From contig NZ_KK073875.1 of NCBI RefSeq assembly GCF_000585395.1, positions 4,512,524 to 4,576,523 of the forward strand: a DNA stretch of 64,000 bases, written 5' to 3'. The stretch is from Saccharibacillus sacchari DSM 19268 (GTDB taxonomy: Bacteria; Bacillota; Bacilli; Paenibacillales; Paenibacillaceae). Every line of letters starts with the position of its first letter. Position 1 is the first letter of the stretch. Under the pieces are notes generated by a model that searched no databases, was not told the origin of the DNA, and saw only the letters and a list, made by a program, of their open reading frames with translations. This document shows positions 8,168 through 14,259 of the stretch, piece by piece. The translations under genes were made by a program, and so were the position numbers.

Positions 8168-8827
8168 CTATCCGATTGTTGTCCGGCTGCGGCCTATAAC
8201 ATAAACGTTCCCTTTCAATGCTTCGCCACGATACCTCTCCCCCAGATCCAGATCCTTGCCTCGCACCAACAGCACAACCTCGCGCCGAAGCTCTGGGTCC
8301 TCTGCTTCCTCTTCACGACTATGCGCAGAAATCGTCCCTTTGAACACCCGATAGCCGGATACGAAAAACAACGGGCAGGTCGCAATCGTCTCGGTCTTCA
8401 CGAATACGGCAATAATGAACACAATCATCAGCAGCGAGATCGCAAAGTTGGTTATGGACGAATAATCGAGTGCGAGCCGTGGCAGCAGCAAGGTCATGAG
8501 GAAAAAGGTGTAGTCGCCGGCAGGCAGTTTTTCGAAGCGGCGCACGGCGTACGTCAATCCTCCGCTGCCTGAATGCACTTTTTTCCCAATATCCCGCAGC
8601 AACCAGACGATCACCAGACGATACAGCAGCAGCGAACCGCCCAATACGGCTAATAAGAACCCTACTTCCGCAATCCAAATATGCCCTCCGAGCATCTGCG
8701 ACAATTGCTCTTCTCGAATCGCATGCGGCAGCAGATTGTTGCGATACAAAAAACCGCCGAGCATCAGCATCAACAGCGGTGCATAGGCGGTCGTCCAGAG
8801 GATGATCGGTTCTTTTTTACTCCACAT
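8168..8827 (-). CDS. Four-TM membrane protein, KwaA-like candidate
   Basis: A 219-residue integral membrane protein with four hydrophobic segments (approximately 8-28, 50-78, 108-125, 128-150) and a soluble C-terminal tail containing FFVSGYRVF and VVLLVRGKDLDLGE. ATG 8827 is preferred for the GGAGGAG about 9 nt upstream; the longer frame (to 8875) would overlap the upstream gene by 32 nt. It is the last gene of a three-gene operon, 16 nt after a DUF4868-like gene. A four-helix membrane protein paired with a DUF4868 protein is the layout of the Kiwa anti-phage system (KwaA + KwaB), though in described Kiwa loci kwaA comes first. The Kiwa link is inference from size, topology and neighbour. Confidence 0.5.
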   Translation of the reverse strand: MWSKKEPIILWTTAYAPLLMLMLGGFLYRNNLLPHAIREEQLSQMLGGHIWIAEVGFLLAVLGGSLLLYRLVIVWLLRDIGKKVHSGSGGLTYAVRRFEKLPAGDYTFFLMTLLLPRLALDYSSITNFAISLLMIVFIIAVFVKTETIATCPLFFVSGYRVFKGTISAHSREEEAEDPELRREVVLLVRGKDLDLGERYRGEALKGNVYVIGRSRTTIG

Positions 8828-8843
8828 TCCCCAAGCTCCTCCT

Positions 8844-9914
8844 CTATACGCCCATATCCGCTCGTTGTTCGGCATTCTCGATCAAGTCGGTCAGACCGAA
8901 TTCTTTCGTTAAAAAGGACTGGACGATTTTATTTGCGAAAAAGCGCAGCAGCACCGTGGGGCGACTTCCTTCCGGATAGATCACCAACTCTTTTTCCAAA
9001 TCAAGAAAATCGTACAGTTCCCATAACGGGGCATAAGCTTGACGATACTCTTGCTCGCGATCTGCGCTGGTCGGCATATTGTTTCGGATCATGCGGAGTT
9101 CGCTGCACCGGTCTTTGAAATTCTGCTCCAGCGCTTCCATTTGTTTCTCGCTCATTTGCGCTACCGTTCTTGTATGGAAAAAGGCTGTGCAGTCCTGCTT
9201 GAAACGCTCTATGTCCGCTTCCGCAATCGCAAAAAACGGCATAGCTGTAAGCGTACCGAGATTGCGTTCCCGAGCTTGGACAATATGATCGCGGTAATCG
9301 AACACATATTCAAAAGATTGAAGCCTGGAAATATACAGCTCGTTTTCGATCATCATAAATTCAATCTTCCCGCCTAATTCGATCAATTCCTCGGAAGCCT
9401 CCGTCAGTTCATTAGAGCTGCCAAACGCCCACTTTTTTCGGGATATGCTTTGTTTGGGTTTACGGTAGAAAAAGAAATACAGTTGATGACCGTCACATTC
9501 GAGTTGAACGACTTGGAACTCCGTATCGGTCGTTTCCAACAAACTGTCCGGGTGAGCCAGTGCTTGGAGCAGACGCTTTTTGCGTTCATACGGAATTCCG
9601 ATCGTTTCGTCCAGGGTTAAGCGAGCCAACTGATCGAGCTTTTGGACTTCCAGATGGTATTCACCGACCACGAATCGCCGCGTTCCATCCGATTCTGTAA
9701 TCTGCAAGGCACGAACCTCGCGAAGAATCTGCTGCTTCAACCATGTGCTCAGACTTTCCGATAAGGAGAGCGTTTTGGCACGGTAATACCGATCCGCTTC
9801 CTTTTGCTTGCGTACAAGGGAAAAAGCCACGTTGATTTCACGCAGCTCTTCCGGGGTTGTGAGGCGGCTGAGTTTAGTCAGCGGATGATGTGGCTCGTTG
9901 ATCGCTAGAGTCAT
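8844..9914 (-). CDS. DUF4868-like protein, KwaB-like candidate
   Basis: A 356-residue soluble protein. The second half has the pattern I associate with DUF4868 (LIELGGKIEFMMIENELYI, then SFEYVFDYRDHIVQARERNL and a charged helical stretch around FKDRCSELRMIRNNM), the family of the Kiwa effector KwaB. The N-terminal half is helical and basic. Start 9914 follows AAGGAG by 11 nt; the longer frame to 9953 would overlap the previous gene. It is sandwiched between a DUF3592 membrane protein and a four-TM protein in one operon. In Kiwa, the membrane partner senses infection and KwaB acts on phage DNA; whether this locus does so is untested. The family call is from memory of the pattern, hence moderate confidence. 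Confidence 0.5.
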   Translation of the reverse strand: MTLAINEPHHPLTKLSRLTTPEELREINVAFSLVRKQKEADRYYRAKTLSLSESLSTWLKQQILREVRALQITESDGTRRFVVGEYHLEVQKLDQLARLTLDETIGIPYERKKRLLQALAHPDSLLETTDTEFQVVQLECDGHQLYFFFYRKPKQSISRKKWAFGSSNELTEASEELIELGGKIEFMMIENELYISRLQSFEYVFDYRDHIVQARERNLGTLTAMPFFAIAEADIERFKQDCTAFFHTRTVAQMSEKQMEALEQNFKDRCSELRMIRNNMPTSADREQEYRQAYAPLWELYDFLDLEKELVIYPEGSRPTVLLRFFANKIVQSFLTKEFGLTDLIENAEQRADMGV

Positions 9915-9945
9915 GGATTGACTAGCTCCTTTTTTTTGTAAAAGG

Positions 9946-10356
9946 TTAGGCAAACATCCCGCTGAGCGTTGCGCCGATCGCGACGAATACGATACCGACG
10001 CTGACCGGGATAACGGATAACAGAATGCTTGTCGTCGACTTTAATTTAAAACGCGCCGGATTGTCTCGCAGATAGTACACGTCGACGGGAATGCCGATCT
10101 TGTGGCTTCTCCATGAAGTGCCGACTTTAGAGCGTTCTTCCAACAGTCCCTCCGAGGTGCTAAAGCGTACAATCGGAAAATAGTAACGCATCGTGCGATT
10201 GGAGCTGCGCCGAACCTCTTCGGCATATTCCACAACTTCGCCTTTCGAAACTTCGGCATGCCGCATAAAGCTTCGGTGTCGCAGCCACACGAACACGCCG
10301 ATCCCCGCAACGATAACCCCGATCGCGAGAAAAAGCAGTCCCATCCATTGGATCAA
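9946..10356 (-). CDS. DUF3592-type membrane protein
   Basis: A 136-residue protein with a TM helix at each end (about 4-25 and 110-130) around an extracytoplasmic beta-rich domain (YYFPIVRFSTSEG, SKVGTSWRSHKIGIPVDVYY), the hallmark of DUF3592. The likely start is TTG 10356 with GAGGG 8 nt upstream; an ATG at 10344 is the alternative. It is the first gene of the operon leading into the KwaB-like and KwaA-like genes (31 nt gap). A close paralogue, broken by a frameshift, lies at 12265. Function unknown. Confidence 0.75.
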   Translation of the reverse strand: MIQWMGLLFLAIGVIVAGIGVFVWLRHRSFMRHAEVSKGEVVEYAEEVRRSSNRTMRYYFPIVRFSTSEGLLEERSKVGTSWRSHKIGIPVDVYYLRDNPARFKLKSTTSILLSVIPVSVGIVFVAIGATLSGMFA

Positions 10357-10479
10357 GGGAATCCCTCGCTTTCTTTGGCTAATAGTTTGTCCACTTCAAA
10401 TCGTAAATTTATATTTCTGCCTGCTTCCTCTCCTGCTTATTACCCTTTTTCAAGCAGATTGAGTTGGGCAGAATCAGGC

Positions 10480-10652
10480 AAAAAGTGCGAACCTGAAGCT
10501 CCCAGCAAATCCCCGGGAGGTTCGCACCCCAAGCTGCGTAAGGGATTGAGCAATTTGAGTTGTGTTTTTGTCCAGTTTTCGGTAGGCTGAATTTGAGGTT
10601 CGCACTTTTTGACCTGGGAAGCCTTGCTGGGCTTGGGGTTGGAGCAGGTGCA
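10480..10652 (+). promoter_or_regulatory. CRISPR leader, array 1
   Basis: 173 bp directly before the first repeat. It is strongly similar to the sequences before arrays 2 (37267-37438) and 3 (57581-57753). AAAAAGTGCGAACCT (10480-10494) and AGGTTCGCACTTTTT (10596-10610) form a perfect 15-bp inverted repeat around a third copy, GGTTCGCACC, at about 10519-10528. Leaders of this kind carry the crRNA promoter and the sites for spacer integration; the shared inverted repeat could be a protein-binding site or a structured RNA. Confidence 0.85.
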
Positions 10653-10949
10653 GTCGCACTCCGTGTGAGTACGTGGATTGAAACACGTACCCCTTTCGCC
10701 GCAGGTCTTCAATATGGTCGTCGCACTCTGTGTGAGTGCGTGGATTGAAACAAAGAAGATATCGGTCAGCGGGGTATTGGAATGCGTCGCACTCCGTGTG
10801 AGTGCGTGGATTGAAACATCCAACGTGCTTGCCAAGCATCCGGATCTTGTCGTCGCACTCCGTATGGGTGCGTGGATTGAAACAAAGCTTCCGGCCCGTA
10901 CATATAAGCCACGAAGAGTCGCACTCCATGTAGGTGCATGGATTGAAAC
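10653..10949 (+). CRISPR. CRISPR array 1 (type I-C-like repeats, 5 repeats, 4 spacers)
   Basis: 32-bp repeats begin at 10653, 10720, 10786, 10852 and 10918, with spacers of 35, 34, 34 and 34 bp. The majority repeat starts GTCGCACTCCGTGTGAGTGC and ends GTGGATTGAAAC, typical of type I-C. CGCACTC/GAGTGCG forms a 7-bp stem. The last two repeats carry several substitutions (CGTATGGGTG, then CCATGTAGGTGCATG), so the far end is the old trailer end and the leader is on the left. No cas gene is in the window. Open frames through the array are repeat translations, not genes. Confidence 0.95.
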
Positions 10950-11003
10950 TCACAAGTAGTCACCTCTTTCTACTCTATCGCGGACAAAATGAAAACACAC
11001 ACG

Positions 11004-11040
11004 AAAAAGAGATCTGTCCTCTATCGACAGATCTCTTTTT
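11004..11040. terminator. Bidirectional terminator between CRISPR array 1 and the HTH gene
   Basis: AAAAAGAGATCTGTC (11004-11018) and GACAGATCTCTTTTT (11026-11040) form a perfect 15-bp stem with A/T runs on both sides. It would stop both the array transcript and the toxin-antitoxin operon. Confidence 0.88.
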
Positions 11041-11054
11041 CTCTCACTTTTTTC

Positions 11055-11489
11055 TCAAGTACCTAACGGCGCAAGCTCAACCTTACTGACAACCCGCATG
11101 CCCATGGCTTGCATCACAGCCTGAATTCGCTCCGTCGTAGCTCCATAATACTCGTTACGCTCATCACGCGAGACTTGCGTTTCTGAAATATTTAGCCGGG
11201 CTGCAAGTTCTTGCTGGCTAAGACCAATGTAAATCCGATAGGCAATCAAAGTTCGACCTATTTCGCTTAAGTTCCAAATTGGAGCAAATTCCCCTCTTTT
11301 AATGCGCTCATAGTAGGCCACTTCTTCTTTCATTTGTTCATGAAAAGCAATTTGAGGTTCGATTGCTCGTTCGATCTGTTCATCATTTAACCCTAAGGCC
11401 TGAAACCGATCCTTCTCCTGTTGGATAAATGCTAAATCTTCTTTCAATTTGCTGATTGCTTTACGATAAGCTGCCTCTGTTTTAATCAC
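11055..11489 (-). CDS. HTH antitoxin-like regulator
   Basis: A 144-residue protein. The N-terminal half is charged and helical (LKEDLAFIQQEKDRFQALGL), probably a coiled-coil dimer or partner-binding region. The C-terminal half is a Xre/Cro-type helix-turn-helix (YRIYIGLSQQELAARLNISE and TQVSRDERNEYYGAT). The start is GTG 11489 with AAGGAGGG 9 nt upstream. It follows a nucleotidyltransferase-fold gene by 12 nt. A nucleotidyltransferase followed by an HTH protein is a common toxin-antitoxin arrangement, in which the HTH protein would neutralise its partner and repress the operon. The role is inferred from context. Confidence 0.7.
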   Translation of the reverse strand: MIKTEAAYRKAISKLKEDLAFIQQEKDRFQALGLNDEQIERAIEPQIAFHEQMKEEVAYYERIKRGEFAPIWNLSEIGRTLIAYRIYIGLSQQELAARLNISETQVSRDERNEYYGATTERIQAVMQAMGMRVVSKVELAPLGT

Positions 11490-11501
11490 ATGAAACCCTC
11501 C

Positions 11502-12035
11502 TTATTTAACAATTTTCACAATTCCTTTTGGAAGGAAAGTATCTCTGGTTTGACGGAACGCAGACGGGAACTTCAACATATGCCCATACTGATCGGTGAT
11601 CCCCGAGGCTTGATTATACTCAGGATATAACTCTACCCGATAACGATGCCACATCGGTAATTGCTTTTTGGCAGAATTCCGATCGTATAATCGACTGGAA
11701 CTATCCCAAGTCCATACTTTATACGGGTCCTCTTTGTTTAGGCGAGCTTGCAGCTCCCCTGTTGCCAACATCATCAAATCGCAAATGAAGTAGCCGTCAA
11801 TATCGCTTGGATGTGCTTTATTTTCGACAAAAGAACCGTCAATAAAAATATCTTCTATGCCTACTTTCCAAAGTTGCTGCACCATAATTTCCAATTGATC
11901 AACCAAATAACCTCTCCAACGCGAATCCCATGGACTACCGTCTGTGGGTCCTTGAACTAATACCGATTGTCGCAGCTGATCCATAGTCAGTAGATAATCG
12001 TTAGGCTGTAATAATCCAGACTCGTTAAAATGCAT
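11502..12035 (-). CDS. Nucleotidyltransferase-fold protein (DUF6932-like), possible toxin
   Basis: A 177-residue protein with the nucleotidyltransferase signature GSF(V)-x7-SDID: IDGSFVENKAHPSDIDGYF, i.e. the G-S motif and the D-x-D metal ligands of the MNT/minimal-NTase fold. Start ATG 12035 is backed by AGAGGAG. It is first in a two-gene operon with an HTH regulator. Proteins of this size next to an HTH partner usually act as nucleotidyl-transferring toxins or abortive-infection factors. The NTase fold is read from motif; toxicity is inference. It lies next to CRISPR array 1 and the Kiwa-like operon. Confidence 0.7.
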   Translation of the reverse strand: MHFNESGLLQPNDYLLTMDQLRQSVLVQGPTDGSPWDSRWRGYLVDQLEIMVQQLWKVGIEDIFIDGSFVENKAHPSDIDGYFICDLMMLATGELQARLNKEDPYKVWTWDSSSRLYDRNSAKKQLPMWHRYRVELYPEYNQASGITDQYGHMLKFPSAFRQTRDTFLPKGIVKIVK

Positions 12036-12078
12036 GCTTCTCCTCTTTTCTTACCCGTTCCCTTTAAAATAAAAACAA

Positions 12079-12097
12079 ATAAGTTAAGTTGACTTAT
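12079..12097. promoter_or_regulatory. Candidate operator upstream of the NTase/HTH operon
   Basis: ATAAGT and ACTTAT (12079-12084 and 12092-12097) form an inverted repeat with a 7-bp centre, 44 bp upstream of the NTase start codon in AT-rich promoter-like DNA. This is a plausible site for the HTH protein's autorepression; it rests on symmetry and location only. Confidence 0.35.
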
Positions 12098-12145
12098 ATG
12101 TTAATAAAATAAAAAGAATAGGTCAATGATTTTGGGCAAATAAAA

Positions 12146-12189
12146 ATGCGGACAAATCCTCTCTCTAGCGAGAAAAGATTTGTCCGCAT
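12146..12189. terminator. Hairpin, probable terminator of the 12.7-13.6 kb operon
   Basis: ATGCGGACAAATC (12146-12158) and GATTTGTCCGCAT (12177-12189) pair perfectly. On the minus strand the stem is followed by TTTTTA. A related GCGGACAAA...TTTGTCCGC hairpin terminates the gene at 42536. Confidence 0.7.
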
Positions 12190-12264
12190 GCTTTACGGGC
12201 ATTTTATTTGCTGTTCACTTCAACTTAATAGATTACAGCTTTAAAAGCAAGCAAGTTTTCTTGG

Positions 12265-12728
12265 CTACCGCAACACCCAACTCAGCAACAACCCCACCCC
12301 GATAAACACAATCCCAATCCCCGTCGGAATCACGAAAACAACATATCAGCTACCGACTTCAATTTAAACTTTTCCGACCGATCACGTAGATAGAAAACGT
12401 CAACCATGCTGCCTTCCTGATGGCTTTTCCACGACGTACCGACTTTAGAATGCACCTCTTGCACGCCATCCGGCGTCGAGTACCGTACAACCGGAAAATA
12501 ATAATGCGCCATTCGACTGCCGCTTTTCCCGTGGCGCTGCCGATAATCCGTCCGCTGACGGTATTCGATGATCTCGCCCTGAGTCACTTCGGCACGCTGC
12601 ATAAAGCTCAGATGCCGCAGCCGCACCATAATCCCGATCCCCGCCACGATGATCCCGATCCCCAGACAAAGCAGTCCCATCCACTGAATTCGAATCCTCT
12701 CCCATAGGTACGAAATTCCTTCGGTCAT
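12265..12728 (-). pseudogene. DUF3592 membrane protein, frameshifted
   Basis: A paralogue of the gene at 9946. Start ATG 12728 follows GGAG by 9 nt. The frame reads through the same domain (HYYFPVVRYSTPDG, SKVGTSWKSHQEGSMVDVFY) and stops at 12330 after KLKSVADMLFS. If one base is restored there (TCG-GTG-ATT as in the paralogue), the frame continues VIPTGIGIVFIGVGLLLSW to a TAG at 12265-12267, matching VIPVSVGIVFVAIGATLSG of the intact copy. So a single-base deletion removes the second TM helix. Either a real recent pseudogene or a sequencing error. Confidence 0.8.
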
Positions 12729-12734
12729 CTTCAA

Positions 12735-12914
12735 TTACTCCTTTTCTTCCTGCTCATCCGGCTTCGAATTCCCAAATGCCGAACCCAGCGCAACGCCTAC
12801 GCCTATTCCAATCGGCAGACCCAACGCGATATTATCCAACAGCAACCCGAACACTAGACCAAACGAAGTACCGAGCGCGATTCCGAGCCCCATTGACTGC
12901 TGTTTCGTCTTCAC
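12735..12914 (-). CDS. Small glycine-rich membrane protein, 59 aa
   Basis: Start GTG 12914 has AGGAGG 8 nt upstream; the stop at 12735 is 6 nt before the DUF3592 start. The product is two hydrophobic stretches rich in Gly/Ala/Leu (MGLGIALGTSFGLVFGLLLD and ALGLPIGIGVGVALGSAFG) with a charged tail (PDEQEEKE). The same plan occurs in the 75-residue protein at 35972, so these are paralogues; the glycine spacing suggests tight helix packing. It belongs to the operon that starts with the HTH gene at 13607. Function unknown. Confidence 0.75.
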   Translation of the reverse strand: MKTKQQSMGLGIALGTSFGLVFGLLLDNIALGLPIGIGVGVALGSAFGNSKPDEQEEKE

Positions 12915-12959
12915 CGTCGTCCCCTCCTTTGCTCATTTCCTTCGTACTACGAAACAAAT

Positions 12960-13400
12960 TCAATTGCGTCGCGCAAAGTACATCCACATCGCATAAAACA
13001 AAATCACCATAAACAGCAGCGCGCCCAACAACGAGAAGAACACCGCCGCATTCAAAAACCCCGCAATTACCGTAGCCACGCCTAGTGCCGCAAACATCAC
13101 CAAGCATGTCATCGAAGCCGTTTTTTGAATAATCAGACTGAAGCGTTCGTCATTTTCTTCGATGTGCATCTTCTTGAGCGCGGCTTCGCTTCTTGAGCCT
13201 TTGATGTTTTGTACCAAGAAACCGAGAATCACCAACTCCAATCCGAAAAAGATACCCTGATGGAATCCTTTCGTGAAGCTGTTAAGAATCGGCAACTCCG
13301 AGCGGTAAAGCATAAAGCCTGTATAAATCAACGCAACGACTACCGCCAATACGGTCAATACAATAATGCGAGTTCGTACTTTTTGCTGAAATGTATCCAT
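12960..13400 (-). CDS. Membrane protein paired with HTH regulator
   Basis: A 146-residue protein with four hydrophobic segments (approximately 10-32, 44-62, 90-110, 115-138) and a polar central loop (KGSRSEAALKKMHIEENDER). It starts 3 nt after the stop of the HTH gene, whose last codons supply GAGGAA as the ribosome binding site, so the two are coupled. Small Cro-like repressors followed by a membrane protein of this size are common in Firmicutes, where the pair senses or controls envelope-related traits. The exact family is not recognised. Confidence 0.75.
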   Translation of the reverse strand: MDTFQQKVRTRIIVLTVLAVVVALIYTGFMLYRSELPILNSFTKGFHQGIFFGLELVILGFLVQNIKGSRSEAALKKMHIEENDERFSLIIQKTASMTCLVMFAALGVATVIAGFLNAAVFFSLLGALLFMVILFYAMWMYFARRN

Positions 13401-13403
13401 GAT

Positions 13404-13607
13404 CTATTCCTCCAGTTCGCTGAAATCAAATACCTCTTCGATCGTCAGTCCGAAATAACGAGCAATCTTGTAAGCCAACACCAGAGAAGCCGTATACTTG
13501 CCGACTTCGAGCGACGTGATCGTTTGCCGGGTTACGCCGACGGCCAGTCCCAATTCTTCTTGCGACAGCTTGCGCTGCTTCCGCAATTCCGGGATTTTTG
13601 TTTTCAA
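13404..13607 (-). CDS. Cro/CI-type HTH transcriptional regulator, 67 aa
   Basis: A single-domain helix-turn-helix protein: LRKQRKLSQEELGLAVGVTR then QTITSLEVGKYTASLVLAYK, ending in an acidic tail. It is of the YozG/YvaO-like class of about 67 residues. Start TTG 13607 lies 5-6 nt after GGAGGAG. It is the first gene of a minus-strand operon with the membrane protein, the glycine-rich peptide and the broken DUF3592 gene. Likely an autorepressor. Confidence 0.88.
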   Translation of the reverse strand: MKTKIPELRKQRKLSQEELGLAVGVTRQTITSLEVGKYTASLVLAYKIARYFGLTIEEVFDFSELEE

Positions 13608-13723
13608 ATGGACTCCTCCCTCATCTTTTGCAATGTCCGCTTTGCATTTTTAGTATAGTTAACTTTGCAAAAAGTGTCAAGCCAGCTTTGCATAATGATG
13701 TTTCTCCGATAAAAAAGCAAATA

Positions 13724-13760
13724 AAAACGAGCTTTCGGAATTCGCTCCGCAGCTCGTTTT
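13724..13760. terminator. Terminator between 13.8-kb and 13.6-kb genes
   Basis: AAAACGAGCT (13724-13733) and AGCTCGTTTT (13751-13760) form the stem, with further pairing inside. A and T runs on either side would allow action in both directions. Confidence 0.8.
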
Positions 13761-13815
13761 CAAGTCCGACTTATCTTATGTTCGATTGTTCATCCTGTAC
13801 ACCGTATACCCAGCG

Positions 13816-14043
13816 TCACAACTGGATCAGTCCGTTCACCAGCAAAATCAATCCAAAGCCCGCACACAACACGCCGCCGACCGTTTTTGCGCGACTACGG
13901 CGGCGATCGTAATATTTCGGCCAAATCACGTACACGCCGAAGGCAATCAGCAGAATTCCCATGCCCAGGCTAAAATAGTGCATGATTCCGGTTATTGCTT
14001 CGGCACCTTGCCGGACAGCTTGGTCGCGGGGCGATTCTTCCAT
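13816..14043 (-). CDS. Small membrane protein, 75 aa
   Basis: Start ATG 14043 follows AGAGGAG. Two hydrophobic segments (about 22-42 and 55-73) flank a basic loop (KYYDRRRSRAK), suggesting a hairpin in the membrane with the loop inside. No recognised family. It is transcribed alone, ending at the 13724 terminator. Confidence 0.6.
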   Translation of the reverse strand: MEESPRDQAVRQGAEAITGIMHYFSLGMGILLIAFGVYVIWPKYYDRRRSRAKTVGGVLCAGFGLILLVNGLIQL

Positions 14044-14059
14044 AAATGATCTCTCCTCT

Positions 14060-14259
14060 AGGGTGTGTCTTCAAACCTCAATGGAAGCAGATTTTGCCGA
14101 ATTTTTGTTCTCAGCAAGGAACTTTTTCGCAGTCGTGCCGGGGCACGTCAAGAGAAAGTGACGCAGCCTTTGGTGGATGGCAACACGCTTCAAGTTGATA
14201 TCCACGGAGGACGAAAAGGCGGCAAAAGATGCACATTGGCAGATTTGAAGACACTCCCT
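14060..14259 (+). repeat. Dispersed element family A, copy 1 (MITE-like)
   Basis: About 200 bp bounded by near-perfect inverted ends, AGGGTGTGTCTTCAAA (14060-14075) and TTTGAAGACACTCCCT (14244-14259), flanked by TA on both sides. The core (14090-14163) has GTTCTCAGCAAGGAACTTTT and the hairpin CGTGCCGGGGCACG, and a second hairpin with loop ACACGCTTCA. Copies 2 (15845-16003) and 3 (17889-17994) share the core. The right end abuts the stop codon of the response regulator gene. Confidence 0.75.

Noticed and set aside
10440..10963. Open frames across CRISPR array 1 (FNPRTHTECD repeats)
   Set aside because: Translation of CRISPR repeats and leader; no start signals.
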